A stretch of 64,000 bases of DNA from Bacillus pumilus (GTDB lineage: Bacteria > Bacillota > Bacilli > Bacillales > Bacillaceae), in assembly GCF_024498355.1 (NCBI RefSeq), contig NZ_CP101833.1:2461001-2525000 (forward strand). The letters run 5' to 3'. This document shows positions 36,696 to 46,133 of this stretch, in pieces. Under the pieces are notes generated by a model. It ran no database searches and was not told the origin of the DNA. It saw only the letters and a program-made list of their open reading frames with translations. How positions within the stretch are numbered: the stretch's first letter is position 1; the number at the start of each line of letters is the position of its first letter. Position numbers and translations under genes: made by a program.

Positions 36696-37475
36696 ATGAA
36701 AGCCGTATTTTTCGATTTAGATGATACTTTGCTTTGGGATGAAAAAAGCATTCACACAACTTTTCAGGAAACATGCCGGGAAGCAGAAAAGAAATATGGA
36801 CTTGATCCAGAAGCGTTTGAACAGATTGTACGTGAAGAAGCAAGAAAGCTGTACTCTTCCTATGAAACATATGATTATACTGTCATGATCGGAATTAATC
36901 CTTTCGAAGGACTGTGGTCAAATTTTAGTGAACCGATTAGCGAAGGCTTTCAAAAGCTGAACGCCCTTGCACCAGAGTATCGCAAAAACGCTTGGACAAA
37001 CGGCTTAAAAGAAGCGGGAATTGACGATGAGGCATTTGGACAATACTTGGCTGATTTCTTTGCAGCAGAACGCAGAAAACGCCCGTATGTCTATGAAGAA
37101 ACGTATCCTGTTTTAGACCGCCTGAAAGGCAGCTACGAATTACTCCTTTTAACAAACGGTGACCCTAGTCTTCAAAAGGAAAAGCTTGCAGGTGTACCGG
37201 AGCTTGCGCCTTATTTTCATGAGATTGTGATTTCAGGAGATTACGGGAAAGGCAAGCCTGACCCTGGCATCTTTGAGCACTGCCTTCAGCTATTAAACTT
37301 AACAAAAGACGATGTCATCATGGTTGGAGATAATCCTAAAACAGATATTCTCGGGGCATCTCGCGTTGGCATCCAAACCGTTTGGATCAATCGCCATGGC
37401 AAGAAAAATGAAACAGATGTGACACCGGATTATGAAATCAAAGACTTACATGAATTGTTTGATATATTAAAGTAG
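36696..37475 (+). CDS. ysaA: HAD-family hydrolase YsaA
   Basis: Cytosolic phosphatase-like protein of the haloacid dehalogenase superfamily; substrate unknown. The 259-residue protein has motif [11 protein letters not shown] (D7 and D9), motif II LLLTNGD, the motif III lysine in [11 protein letters not shown], and motif [14 protein letters not shown] at 36696 follows GGGAGA; an earlier in-frame ATG lacks a binding site. It is a single plus-strand gene divergent from lytS. An IS terminal repeat begins 25 nt after its stop. Confidence 0.92.
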   Translation: MKAVFFDLDDTLLWDEKSIHTTFQETCREAEKKYGLDPEAFEQIVREEARKLYSSYETYDYTVMIGINPFEGLWSNFSEPISEGFQKLNALAPEYRKNAWTNGLKEAGIDDEAFGQYLADFFAAERRKRPYVYEETYPVLDRLKGSYELLLLTNGDPSLQKEKLAGVPELAPYFHEIVISGDYGKGKPDPGIFEHCLQLLNLTKDDVIMVGDNPKTDILGASRVGIQTVWINRHGKKNETDVTPDYEIKDLHELFDILK

Positions 37476-37499
37476 AACCAAAAGAAAACACCCTTCTTC

Positions 37500-37630
37500 T
37501 GGGACTGGCCCCCGTTTTTGAGACAGAGATCAAAACACCTTTATACAGCCAATTGCCGATAGTTTATCGGTGATTGGTTTAGTTTCGTTTGAATACGAAT
37601 GTTGTTATAATAATGAATGTATTCTTTGAC
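37500..37630 (-). mobile_element. IS3-family remnant (right end and orfB tail)
   Basis: The minus strand carries the last part of an IS3/IS150-type transposase (KEYIHYYNNIRIQTKLNQSP ending at 37541). About 15 nt later comes a terminal-repeat-like sequence, TGGGACTGGCCCCCGTTTTTGAGACA on the plus strand (37500-37525; key bases TGGGACTG and CCCCC). No left end, orfA or catalytic DDE residues remain. It looks like the end left by a deletion that joined the element to the neighbouring PAS gene. Confidence 0.7.
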
Positions 37631-37975
37631 AGTGCGTTCTACGATGGTCGTCGTCGTTCGATCAATGTTGGCACCGTGCTTCGTGATCCGCTGCACATTT
37701 TCCTGAAAGATTTGCCCCTCCTTCAAACGCTTCCAAAACATTTGATAGCTTGCGTGTTCTGCAATATGCGGAGGACAAAACTGTCTATGCTTTAGACCAA
37801 CCATCTCTTCCTTAGAATACCTCATAGCTTTTGCAAAAATATCGTTCACCCATAGCACCTCACCTGTGACATCAAATTCAATCATGGCAAGTGAGTGCTC
37901 CAATGCACGAAGAACAGCTGATTACTCCAATACTTGTGATGATACAGTGTTTGTTGTTTGGATCATCGCTTTCAT
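37541..37975 (-). pseudogene. PAS-domain gene, truncated, fused to IS3 tail
   Basis: The minus-strand frame encodes a PAS domain similar to those of PAS-containing chemotaxis receptors (LAMIEFDVTGEVLWVNDIFA, then MVGLKHRQFCPPHIAEHASY and FQENVQRITKHGANI). It then runs straight into the IS3 transposase tail. Near its start, after MIQTTNTVSSQVLE, an in-frame TAA (37922-37924) interrupts the protein where relatives seem to have glutamine. Both the stop and the lost C-terminal part show it is not functional. The probable original start is the ATG at 37964-37966 or 37973-37975. Confidence 0.75.
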
Positions 37976-38087
37976 TCCCCCATTGTCTCTAACCAACAGT
38001 ACATACTTACCCATACTTTTGCACTATCTAAACGTTTTATTCAAGCATCTGGATCACCAGTGGAAAATTTTTTCATAAGAAAAAAGC

Positions 38088-38114
38088 CAGCGATCTCAAG
38101 GAAAGAGATCACTG
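38088..38114 (-). terminator. Terminator of thrS
   Basis: Minus-strand CAGTGATCTC pairs with GAGATCGCTG across a 7-nt loop, then GC and six T. Confidence 0.88.
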
Positions 38115-38132
38115 ACCGCTTAAATAAAAGGA

Positions 38133-40073
38133 TTATTTTTTCGCTTCTGCTACTGCATGTTTCACAAAAGCTTCAAGATCCATTGTTTCTGAATCTTGTT
38201 CACCATATTTTCTTACATTGACAGCGCCATTTTCTGCTTCTTGATCCCCAACGACAAGCATGTACGGAATCTTTTGCATTTGCGCTTCTCTAATTTTGTA
38301 CCCAATTTTCTCATCACGGCTATCAAGCTCTACACGTAAGCCTTCAAGCTGCAAGCGTTCTTGCACTTTTTTCGCATAGTCTAGATGAACAGATGGTGAA
38401 ACCGGGATGACTTGGAATTGTACAGGTGACAGCCATGTTGGAAGAGCTCCTTTGTATTCTTCAATTAAGAAGGCAACGAAGCGCTCCATTGTGGAGACGA
38501 CCCCTCTATGAATAACGACTGGACGATGGTGCTTTCCATCTTCTCCGATATATGTGAGATCGAAGCGCTCTGGAAGTAAGAAATCAAGCTGTACAGTGGA
38601 CAACGTCTCTTCTTTTCCAAGAGCTGTCTTCACTTGTACGTCAAGCTTCGGTCCATAAAATGCCGCTTCACCTTCTGCTTCATAGTAGTCATGACCAAGC
38701 TCGTCCATTGCATCCTTCAGCATCGACTGCGCTTTATTCCACATCGCATCATCGTCGAAATACTTCTCTGTATCCTCTGGATCACGGTAAGATAAGCGGA
38801 ATGTGTAATCATTTAAGCCGAAATCTTGATACACTTCTTCAATTAAGCGAACTGTACGGATGAACTCGTCTTTGATTTGATCTGGACGCACAAAGATATG
38901 TGCATCGTTTAATGTCATGCCGCGAACACGCTGCAGACCAGATAGGGCGCCTGACATTTCATAGCGGTGCATTGTACCAAGCTCTGCAATACGAATTGGC
39001 AATTCACGATAGCTATGCGGTTCATTTTTGTAAATCATCATATGGTGCGGGCAGTTCATAGGACGAAGGACAAGATCTTCGTTATCCATTTCCATGACTG
39101 GGAACATATCTTCTTGATAATGCGCCCAGTGGCCTGATGTTTTATACAATTCGACATTCGCAAGAACTGGTGTGTACACATGTTCATAACCAAGACGCAC
39201 TTCTTTATCGACAATGTAACGCTCAATCACGCGGCGGATCGTTGCGCCTTTTGGCAGCCAAAGCGGAAGACCTTGACCTACCTTTTGAGAATTCGCAAAC
39301 AGTTTCAGCTCTTTTCCTAGTTTACGGTGATCGCGTTCTTTCGCTTCTTCGAGCAGACGTAAGTGCTCATTTAAATCTTCTTTGTTAAAGAAAGCTGTTC
39401 CATAAATACGCTGAAGCATTTGATTGTTACTGTCGCCTCTCCAGTATGCACCTGCAAGGCTAAGCAGCTTGAACTCTTTGATTTTCCCTGTAGACGGTAA
39501 GTGAATTCCGCGGCATAAGTCAAAGAATTCACCCTGCTCATAAATGGTGACAGCTTCGCCTTCTGGAATCGCCTCTAACAGCTCAAGCTTCAATTCATCA
39601 CCAATCGCTTCAAAGCGTTTTTTCGCTTCTTCTCTTGATACTTCAATGCGCTCAATCGGCAGATTGCTATTAATGATTTTTTTCATTTCTTTTTCAATCT
39701 TTGGTAAGTCTTCAGGTGTGATGGCAACATCAATGTCCACATCGTAGTAGAACCCATTTTCGATCACAGGACCTACACCAAACTGGACATGATGCTCTTT
39801 TCCGTAAATACGTTTAATCGCCTGCGCTAGTAAATGCGCTGTGCTGTGGCGCATAATATCAAGTGCTTCATCACTTTTATCTGTGATGATCTCGATTGTT
39901 CCACTTTCTAAAAGCGGCGTACGCAGATCTATTTCTTTGCCGTTCAATTTACCGGCAAGCGCTTTTTTCTTTAGGCCCGGGCTAATTGATGCCGCGATGT
40001 CTTCTGTTGTGGCTGTTTTGTCAAACTCCTTGACTGCTCCATCTGGAAATGTAAGTTGAATTTGTTCTGACAT
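38133..40073 (-). CDS. thrS: Threonyl-tRNA synthetase
   Basis: Class II synthetase charging tRNA-Thr. The 646-residue protein has an N-terminal TGS domain (about 1-62), the alanyl-like editing domain with [10 protein letters not shown], and the catalytic core with [29 protein letters not shown] and motif 3 [20 protein letters not shown]. The anticodon-binding domain is C-terminal (about 545-640). It is controlled by a T-box leader. Confidence 0.98.
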   Translation of the reverse strand: MSEQIQLTFPDGAVKEFDKTATTEDIAASISPGLKKKALAGKLNGKEIDLRTPLLESGTIEIITDKSDEALDIMRHSTAHLLAQAIKRIYGKEHHVQFGVGPVIENGFYYDVDIDVAITPEDLPKIEKEMKKIINSNLPIERIEVSREEAKKRFEAIGDELKLELLEAIPEGEAVTIYEQGEFFDLCRGIHLPSTGKIKEFKLLSLAGAYWRGDSNNQMLQRIYGTAFFNKEDLNEHLRLLEEAKERDHRKLGKELKLFANSQKVGQGLPLWLPKGATIRRVIERYIVDKEVRLGYEHVYTPVLANVELYKTSGHWAHYQEDMFPVMEMDNEDLVLRPMNCPHHMMIYKNEPHSYRELPIRIAELGTMHRYEMSGALSGLQRVRGMTLNDAHIFVRPDQIKDEFIRTVRLIEEVYQDFGLNDYTFRLSYRDPEDTEKYFDDDAMWNKAQSMLKDAMDELGHDYYEAEGEAAFYGPKLDVQVKTALGKEETLSTVQLDFLLPERFDLTYIGEDGKHHRPVVIHRGVVSTMERFVAFLIEEYKGALPTWLSPVQFQVIPVSPSVHLDYAKKVQERLQLEGLRVELDSRDEKIGYKIREAQMQKIPYMLVVGDQEAENGAVNVRKYGEQDSETMDLEAFVKHAVAEAKK

Positions 40074-40091
40074 CTCTGGTCACTCCTTTTT

Positions 40092-40379
40092 TTGGCAATA
40101 TAAAAACCCCGCCCCCTGGAAAGGGACGAGGTTGAATAAACGGAATCGTGGTTCCACCCTTTTTCCCGTATTTGCAGCTTGCTTTTTCATAAGCAAATAC
40201 GGCTTGTGGTTCGATAACGGGAATTCCCGTCAGCTATTACTAAACAAGTTCACAGCTGATGTTCAAAGGTGGTAAAGCAAATGGTCCTCTGCTAGGAAGC
40301 TTTCAGCCGTGGCTTCCCTCTCTATAAGCGGGTGTTCATTTGTTCATGTCCTTATCAATACGGTCTCTGTATGAAGTTA
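40092..40379 (-). promoter_or_regulatory. T-box leader of thrS
   Basis: Minus-strand AGGGTGGAACCACGA (40146-40160) is the T-box motif, followed by the competing terminator at 40105-40133. Upstream lies a large structured region; ACC codons at 40268-40273 (minus strand) are candidates for the threonine specifier. No coding gene lies in this 337-nt gap. Confidence 0.93.
40105..40133 (-). terminator. T-box terminator before thrS
   Basis: Minus-strand AACCTCGTCCCTTT pairs with GGGGGCGGGGTT, with a run of T after it. Confidence 0.85.
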
Positions 40380-40385
40380 CACCGT

Positions 40386-40414
40386 ATTATAAAACGTTTT
40401 TTCGTGAAAATCAA
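40386..40414 (-). promoter_or_regulatory. Sigma-A promoter of thrS
   Basis: Minus-strand TTGATT (40409-40414), a 17-nt spacer and perfect TATAAT (40386-40391); the -35 lies at the end of ytxC. Confidence 0.85.
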
Positions 40415-41280
40415 GAAAGCTTTTCACTTTTCTTTACCAAATGATCATGAACAAATTGAACATTTTGTTCATCAAACGAATGAGGCGGGAACACCTCGAC
40501 CCTTTCTTGAAAAATATTTTGAATGGTTTGCACCATCGAGTGACCTGTGTCATTTGTAAACAGGTTAATCTTTTGCGGAGCAATGGAAACAAGCGGTGCA
40601 ATCAGCTGCGAATCAATATACATTGGATGTTCTCTTACAAACTGTCTGTCTATGTATTGTTTTTGATCACGCTCAGAAGCGTAGCGAAATTCCCAAATCA
40701 CCAGTCGGTCCTGATGCACAACATGTACTTTTTCAAGCTTGGGCTTTCTTGCCATCACATAGTCTCGAAGTGATTGAATAAAGTTTTGATATTCTTGTTC
40801 CATTTTGTATTCTTCAATGGATACTTCAACATAATTCTTCAGCCTCCTGTCATACTCTGACAGCCTAAAGGTCATAAATGAACCAATTGAAAAGATACCT
40901 TGCTGTAAAGAGATCGTCTCAAGCTCCTTTTTTAACAGGGCTTCCCTTGATGGGTCCTGATGAATCCCGGGAATATCATCTATATCCCCTTTCATGATGC
41001 TATGGGCGATTGAAAGAATTTGGTGCTGCTCTTCGGGATCTTTAAATAAGTATGTGTTTTCAAGGATGCTGCGCATGCGCTCGTTTTCTTTGCATTCCAA
41101 AAAAAAGTGAACCAGTAATGGCCGCACGATGTGCTCAAGTGCTTCTTTTGATTCCTTCGCCTCTATGAGAAGCCGGTCTTTCCCTTGTTGAATTGACATG
41201 TGATGCCGACTGTCCAAGTGTTCAGCAAGATGTAAAAAAGCAGCGGTATCATATTCATCTTCAAAGATTATTTCAAGCAT
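40411..41280 (-). CDS. ytxC: YtxC family protein
   Basis: Conserved Bacillus protein of unknown function (YtxC-like family), 289 residues, apparently soluble, with charged helical stretches (for example EEQHQILSIAHSIMKGD). I start at the ATG at 41280, preceded by GGGGGG; the ATG 21 nt further out overlaps that site. It lies between ytxB and thrS as in B. subtilis. Its end overlaps the thrS promoter, and I see no separate terminator. Confidence 0.85.
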   Translation of the reverse strand: MLEIIFEDEYDTAAFLHLAEHLDSRHHMSIQQGKDRLLIEAKESKEALEHIVRPLLVHFFLECKENERMRSILENTYLFKDPEEQHQILSIAHSIMKGDIDDIPGIHQDPSREALLKKELETISLQQGIFSIGSFMTFRLSEYDRRLKNYVEVSIEEYKMEQEYQNFIQSLRDYVMARKPKLEKVHVVHQDRLVIWEFRYASERDQKQYIDRQFVREHPMYIDSQLIAPLVSIAPQKINLFTNDTGHSMVQTIQNIFQERVEVFPPHSFDEQNVQFVHDHLVKKSEKLS

Positions 41281-41335
41281 GTTTGTCCCCCCTAACGACA
41301 TCTGTTACATATATATGGGGAGAACATAAAAAATA

Positions 41336-41359
41336 GACGCCTAAAATAAATCAGGCATC
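41336..41359 (-). terminator. Terminator after ytxB
   Basis: Minus-strand GATGCCT pairs with AGGCGTC, followed by TATTTTTT; it overlaps the ytxB stop. Confidence 0.75.
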
Positions 41360-41979
41360 TTTCTTTTTAAAATGAATGGTACAGAGATAAAGATCAAATA
41401 AATCAAACAAACAATCGCTAAAGCGGCATAATTGCCGCTAACAAAGCTTGACCCGAGGACATTTAACGCAACCGTACCCGGTATTAAGCCTAAAAAGGTC
41501 GCTGCAGCAAACGCACGATATTGAGCATGTGAAGCTGCTGCCGCATAGCTGACAAAATCAAAATGAATAGGTGCAATACGCAATAACAAAATATACAGAA
41601 ACCCATGCTCCTGAATACGGGACGTCACCGCTTTCAGCTTCCGGCTGCTTGCATTTGTTTCATTCTGCTTTGAACGGAAGGTTGAAGCAAGCCAAAAAGA
41701 GCCTGTTGCGCCAGCGGTAGCACCGACGAGGGCATAAACGGTCCCAAGTACACTGCCGAATGCCAAACCTGCTGCCAGCGAAAAGACCGTGAGAGGAACA
41801 AGAACAAACGGGCGAAAAAGTGATAAGAAAAGAAAAACAAAGGGAGCCAGCATCCCAAATTGAAGTATCCAATTCTTCACATCTTTCGGTGCCAGCTGAA
41901 GATGCTGTTTATTCAGCCACCATAGCGTAGCAACGAGAATGCCAATCACGAGAAAAAGCAGCCATTTTCTTTTGTTCAT
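41341..41979 (-). CDS. ytxB: TVP38/TMEM64 family membrane protein YtxB
   Basis: Integral membrane protein of the SNARE-associated/VTT (TVP38/TMEM64) family; the family includes lipid scramblase-like proteins, but the role here is unknown. The 212 residues have about five to six hydrophobic spans and the family core FGSVLGTVYALVGATAGATG and LRIAPIHFDFVSYAA. AAGGAGGAG precedes the ATG. It follows dnaI by 33 nt and probably ends that transcript. Confidence 0.88.
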   Translation of the reverse strand: MNKRKWLLFLVIGILVATLWWLNKQHLQLAPKDVKNWILQFGMLAPFVFLFLSLFRPFVLVPLTVFSLAAGLAFGSVLGTVYALVGATAGATGSFWLASTFRSKQNETNASSRKLKAVTSRIQEHGFLYILLLRIAPIHFDFVSYAAAASHAQYRAFAAATFLGLIPGTVALNVLGSSFVSGNYAALAIVCLIYLIFISVPFILKRKMPDLF

Positions 41980-42012
41980 CTCATCCGCTCCTCCTTCATG
42001 TGATGTACGCTT

Positions 42013-42942
42013 TTATAAATGACGGCGATTTTCTCCTTCAAGTACGACTGGCTCTGCTAAATAGACAATCCGTTCCATTAAACGAGCTGCTTTGACCTCT
42101 TCTTTTTCTCCGCGCTGTGAGTACGTAAAATGATGCTTTAGTTCACTCGGTGAGAAATTAGAAGAGAAGAAAGTTGGCAGCTGTTCAGCCATACGATATT
42201 GTAAGATCGTTCCTAGCAGTTCATCTCGTACCCAGCTTGTCATCGACTCTGCCCCAATATCATCAAGCATTAAGATAGGTGTTGATTTGACCATATTCAG
42301 CTTCTCTTCCAGTGTATGATCGGCTAAAGAATTTTTTAACTCTCTCACAAATTCAGGCACGTATACAAGGAGAGATGGGTATTCTTTTTCCGCTAGCTGC
42401 TGCGCAATCGCTGCTAGAATAAACGTTTTGCCTACCCCAAATTTCCCGTGTAAATACAAGCCTTTCCCCTTACCAGTCTCATCATAGCTTTGCAGGAATT
42501 GACCTACTTTTTGGATGACCTCTTGTCTTCCTGTGACGTTCAGATCAGCGAACGTCGCTTGAAGAACATTCTGCGGAATGTACATGCTTTTCATGAGCTC
42601 TTGCTGTTTTTTCTGTCTATCGAGACGCAGCTTTACTGGACAAGGGGAATATTCAATATCAATACTCTGTCCTTTGATCACAAGCTTCGGATGATACCCA
42701 TCTAAAATGGCATTTACGTTCTCTTCCTCTAAGCAGTAAGAGCAGCCTTTCGATTGCTGCACATATTCAAAGAGCCGATTCAAGCTGCGATTGATCATGT
42801 CTTCTTGTATCTCTTCTTGATGCTCCTTTAAAAAGGCTTTTACACCTTCATCAGCTAACACACTTTCTTTAATCTGATTGTATCTCACGCGAAAATCTAC
42901 TCGTCCTTTTAGCTGTTCAAATGAACGACCGATCGGTTTCAT
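42013..42942 (-). CDS. dnaI: Primosomal protein DnaI (helicase loader)
   Basis: AAA+ ATPase that loads the replicative helicase DnaC at oriC and during PriA-dependent restart. The 309-residue protein has an N-terminal helicase-interaction domain with a zinc-binding cysteine region (CSYCLEEEN). The C-terminal ATPase has Walker A HGKFGVGKTF, Walker B PILMLDDIGAE and sensor residues in FFSSNFSPSELKHHF. The ATG at 42942 gives MKPIGRS as in B. subtilis, with GAGGTG 8 nt upstream. It lies 17 nt after dnaB. Confidence 0.96.
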   Translation of the reverse strand: MKPIGRSFEQLKGRVDFRVRYNQIKESVLADEGVKAFLKEHQEEIQEDMINRSLNRLFEYVQQSKGCSYCLEEENVNAILDGYHPKLVIKGQSIDIEYSPCPVKLRLDRQKKQQELMKSMYIPQNVLQATFADLNVTGRQEVIQKVGQFLQSYDETGKGKGLYLHGKFGVGKTFILAAIAQQLAEKEYPSLLVYVPEFVRELKNSLADHTLEEKLNMVKSTPILMLDDIGAESMTSWVRDELLGTILQYRMAEQLPTFFSSNFSPSELKHHFTYSQRGEKEEVKAARLMERIVYLAEPVVLEGENRRHL

Positions 42943-42959
42943 CTCCATCTCACCTCACA

Positions 42960-44384
42960 TTAATGTGCATTGTATTTTTTCATATTTTTAAACTGATCTA
43001 ACAGTTTTTCTTTTTCTCGTTCAAGATCCTCTGTAGACAGACTGTCCGCTTGTTCTTTTGCCGGCTGTTCTTTCGTTTCAGTTTCTTTCATCCAGTCAGG
43101 CAGTTTCTCCTCGCGGACGACTTTTCCTGATCCATATGGGCTTCGCTGCTTTTTCTGCTGCGCCCACTCAGTCATTTGCCTGTTCTCTTCTTTTGCCATT
43201 TTCATGGCCGCCTCAACGGTTTTAATTTTCTTTCTCACCCAATGGGCAGCGATTTTTTGCATATACGTTTTGGACAGCTTCATATCTGTTTTCAGCAGTG
43301 TATAGTAGATTAGAACGTTCATGACACCTGGCTCTAGCTGCTGCTCGAGCATGATATCTTCGACAATTCTTAAGTCAGCATACGTTGGCTCAATGCCATC
43401 TGCCATATCTTTTAGAAGCTCCCTGGGCGAAATATGATCTAGCTTTTCAATCAATTTGGCATCAGGTGTATCTGCCGATGGCGGCTTTGAGGCATCGTGA
43501 CGTAAATGTCTTGGCTGTTTTTGATCAATCAGTTTCGGCTGTTCGCCTCTGTATTCAATTTGATACCAGTCTCTTGCTGCTTTTCTTAGCTCTTCTGTTG
43601 AGATCATTTGATCCGAACCACAGGCGCCGGCTACAATATTTTGCATTTGCAGCGGGGTGATGCCGTATACAACAGCTAACTTCTTAATCGTCTCTTTCAC
43701 CTGCCTTGTCAAAGCCTTTCTTGGAATCATCATGTCAGACATGCCCGCTAACAACAGATCAAAATCAAAGGATTCGTCTGAGAGCGGTGCCGGCTGACTG
43801 GATCCAACTGTCACATATTCATAGCCCTGATCAAGCGATGATGCCTGATTGATTTCTTCTGTCATCTTGCGTTCGCCTGGCTGCAATACGTGAAAGACTT
43901 CTTCAAACGAACGTGAAATGTTCTTCGCTTCTGCAGGAACACCTGGATAAGAAAAATAATCACGAAGCTGCATATATTTTGCTTTTTCTACACGATGGTA
44001 CAAAAGGACATTCAGCATACCGTCTTGGAAAAACTCATCAGGCCTTAGCGGCGGCACGAGCTCATATGTAAACAGTCTGCCCTCTTCCGTTTCCTGTTCA
44101 TATGTGCGGAGTAATCCGATCGCTTCAAGTTTTAAACGTTCCTCAAAAATATCATTTAAATTCGTTTGCAGCATGACCATGAGCTGCCGATGAGGTGCGG
44201 GCTTTCCCCACATACGATTTTGTTCCAGCTCTCCCCACAGCGTCATGTATAAGCTGAAAGCGGACATGCCAATTAGCGGCTGATATAAAAGAGTGATGAG
44301 CTGTCTATCGATGTCACCGAGCAATGAAGCGCTTTTGACGACATACGGATCGACGGCTAGCACTTCCTTCCAATGCTCTGTCAT
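42960..44384 (-). CDS. dnaB: Replication initiation and membrane attachment protein DnaB
   Basis: Bacillus DnaB (not the E. coli helicase) acts with DnaD and DnaI in helicase loading and membrane attachment of the origin. The 474-residue product has an N-terminal winged-helix DnaD/DnaB-like domain (LLGDIDRQLITLLYQPLIG) and a C-terminal DDBH2 region with YTLLKTDMKLSKTYMQKIA. I use the ATG at 44384, preceded by GGGGGAGG, close to the 472 residues of B. subtilis. It lies upstream of dnaI and after nrdR. Confidence 0.95.
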   Translation of the reverse strand: MTEHWKEVLAVDPYVVKSASLLGDIDRQLITLLYQPLIGMSAFSLYMTLWGELEQNRMWGKPAPHRQLMVMLQTNLNDIFEERLKLEAIGLLRTYEQETEEGRLFTYELVPPLRPDEFFQDGMLNVLLYHRVEKAKYMQLRDYFSYPGVPAEAKNISRSFEEVFHVLQPGERKMTEEINQASSLDQGYEYVTVGSSQPAPLSDESFDFDLLLAGMSDMMIPRKALTRQVKETIKKLAVVYGITPLQMQNIVAGACGSDQMISTEELRKAARDWYQIEYRGEQPKLIDQKQPRHLRHDASKPPSADTPDAKLIEKLDHISPRELLKDMADGIEPTYADLRIVEDIMLEQQLEPGVMNVLIYYTLLKTDMKLSKTYMQKIAAHWVRKKIKTVEAAMKMAKEENRQMTEWAQQKKQRSPYGSGKVVREEKLPDWMKETETKEQPAKEQADSLSTEDLEREKEKLLDQFKNMKKYNAH

Positions 44385-44456
44385 TTGCTGATCCTCCCCC
44401 TGAATACGATTGTTTCCATTGTACACTCTTTTTGCGTTTTACGCTTTACGCAGGAA

Positions 44457-44484
44457 AAAGAGCATGAAGAATCTTCAGCTCTTT
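44457..44484 (-). terminator. Hairpin between nrdR and dnaB
   Basis: Minus-strand AAAGAGC, TGAAGA, a loop, TTCA and GCTCTTT, then TTCC. It ends the nrdR gene, yet dnaB follows on the same strand, so it may be an attenuator or a true terminator with a separate dnaB promoter. Confidence 0.7.
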
Positions 44485-44485
44485 T

Positions 44486-44944
44486 TTAGCGTTCTTTCTT
44501 TAATAAATCTTTTAATTCGTCAATAAATACATTGATGTCTTTAAACTGCCGGTAAACCGAAGCAAACCTGACGTAAGACACTTCATCAATTTTCGCCAGC
44601 TCGTCCATCACCATTTCACCAACAAGCTCACTTTTTACTTCTGACATGCCTTGATTACGCAATTCTTTTTCGATGTTAAAGCAAACATCTTCCAGCTGTT
44701 TTAAAGCGACAGGACGCTTTTCACACGCTTTGATGAGTCCTCTCAGCATCTTTTCCCGGCTGAATTCTTCTCGTATACCTTCTTTTTTCACTACAATAAG
44801 CGGTAATTCTTCTAATTTTTCAAACGTCGTAAAGCGATATTGGCAGCTTTCGCACTCTCTTCTACGACGAATGGATTTCCCTTCATCTACTGGTCTTGAA
44901 TCAAGCACCCTTGTGCCAAGGTGCTGACATGTCGGACATTTCAT
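44486..44944 (-). CDS. nrdR: Transcriptional repressor NrdR
   Basis: Represses ribonucleotide reductase genes in response to ATP/dATP. The 152-residue protein has a zinc ribbon with C3, C6, C31 and C34 and an ATP-cone domain ([20 protein letters not shown]). The length is standard for the family. It lies 4 nt after the preceding small gene and before dnaB-dnaI, the usual Bacillus context (B. subtilis ytcG). No NrdR box was identified in this window. Confidence 0.97.
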   Translation of the reverse strand: MKCPTCQHLGTRVLDSRPVDEGKSIRRRRECESCQYRFTTFEKLEELPLIVVKKEGIREEFSREKMLRGLIKACEKRPVALKQLEDVCFNIEKELRNQGMSEVKSELVGEMVMDELAKIDEVSYVRFASVYRQFKDINVFIDELKDLLKKER

Positions 44945-44948
44945 TTCA

Positions 44949-45335
44949 TCAGCTCCGATCTATTCTTGGAAGTTGTTTGTCTAGTTCTTCATAAAGGGAC
45001 AAAACGGTCTTTTGACTGTAGCCAAAATCTGTTGGCAGGGCCGTTTCTGTTGTCACGTTAAAATCGACAGCTGTTTCAAAAGGACGAATTGAAATGACAG
45101 TCGCCACGAGAAAGGCTTTTTTCGGCATTCGTATGTTTGCGCTGATTTCACCTCGTTCTGCTGAAACAGATGTCACTTGATAGGAATCGTTTCGGGAAAG
45201 AAGGGCTTCCACCGCTTGAAAAACTTTTGCATTTGTCGATTTGTAGTAACGGCTTTTCAGCTCTGACACCGGATGATGGTCAGATGTTTCCGTATGGTTT
45301 GAAATCAATCGTTTGAACTTTTGTCCTAAAGTCAT
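44949..45335 (-). CDS. Conserved protein of unknown function upstream of nrdR
   Basis: A 128-residue, apparently cytosolic protein. I do not recognise a named family. The central part ([17 protein letters not shown], then [18 protein letters not shown] and [20 protein letters not shown]) has the alternation of an alpha/beta sandwich fold and loosely recalls DUF1499-type proteins; this is weak. I choose the ATG at 45335, with AAAGGGG upstream at workable spacing. It almost touches nrdR (4 nt), so it should be cotranscribed with it. Confidence 0.75.
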   Translation of the reverse strand: MTLGQKFKRLISNHTETSDHHPVSELKSRYYKSTNAKVFQAVEALLSRNDSYQVTSVSAERGEISANIRMPKKAFLVATVISIRPFETAVDFNVTTETALPTDFGYSQKTVLSLYEELDKQLPRIDRS

Positions 45336-45458
45336 ACACATATCCCCTTTACCTTTACGCCTCTTCTTTATTTTATAAAAAAAACCTTTGTTTTCCTAGA
45401 ACAAAAGTATAGACAAGTTTGGGAATGTTGGATGTTGTATATGAAACAATATAAAAAG

Positions 45459-45498
45459 GAGCATAACACAAAGGCATTCAATGCTTTTGGCCAGCTCC
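45459..45498 (-). terminator. Terminator of speD
   Basis: Minus-strand GGAGC, an inner CAAAAGCATT/AATGCCTTTG stem, then GCTCC followed by five T, 21 nt after the speD stop. Confidence 0.8.
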
Positions 45499-45518
45499 CA
45501 TTGCAATCTTTTTTATGT

Positions 45519-45899
45519 TTACAGTGCTTTGGCTTGTGCCTGTTTCACTTGTACAGGTCCCATGCCTCGAGGAATTTCGATGTTCTCTCTTGTTTCAGCA
45601 CCTAGTTCATCTCCGATATGATCTGCTGCGATATTCGGATCTAGGTCGCCGCAAGTATAGACATCTATGCTCGCATAACCATGTTCAGGAAAGCTGTGAA
45701 TTGTCAGATGAGATTCAGAAATAATGACAACTCCACTTACTCCTTGAGGTGCAAATTTGTGAAAAGCAACCTCTCTTACCTCAGCTCCTGATTTCAAAGC
45801 TGCATTTACAAACGTTTTTTCAATAAAATCCATGTCGTTCAGTTTATCACAGTCGCATCCCCATAGCTCGGAGATAACGTGACGTCCGATTGTTTCCAT
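45519..45899 (-). CDS. speD: S-adenosylmethionine decarboxylase proenzyme
   Basis: Makes decarboxylated SAM for spermidine synthesis. The 126-residue proenzyme cleaves itself between E62 and S63 in [10 protein letters not shown] to create the pyruvoyl group. The flanking [16 protein letters not shown] is highly conserved. I use the ATG at 45899, which matches the B. subtilis length; an ATG one codon upstream is closer to the GGGGGG site. The 140-nt leader from its promoter carries a small direct/inverted repeat (see findings). Confidence 0.97.
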   Translation of the reverse strand: METIGRHVISELWGCDCDKLNDMDFIEKTFVNAALKSGAEVREVAFHKFAPQGVSGVVIISESHLTIHSFPEHGYASIDVYTCGDLDPNIAADHIGDELGAETRENIEIPRGMGPVQVKQAQAKAL

Positions 45900-46044
45900 C
45901 ATGGACCCCCCTTAAACAAGAATGAAAGAGTGAAGTTCTAAGCAGCCGGACCGGACATATACCACGGGGGAAAGTTAGTCCTAAGAGGTCCTAACCCTTT
46001 AAGTATACCCGAATGAGTCTGCGAACAAGAAGTTCACGAAAAAT

Positions 46045-46073
46045 AGTATACTTTGTTTAGACCCATTTTGCAA
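46045..46073 (-). promoter_or_regulatory. Sigma-A promoter of speD
   Basis: Minus-strand TTGCAA (46068-46073), a 17-nt spacer and TATACT (46045-46050). A second TATACT further downstream has no good -35. Confidence 0.75.
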
Positions 46074-46133
46074 GCTGTGTTTTTAGTGGGATTTTCTCTC
46101 ATTTCTTGAAAAGGGACGTTCGTCTTCTTCATT

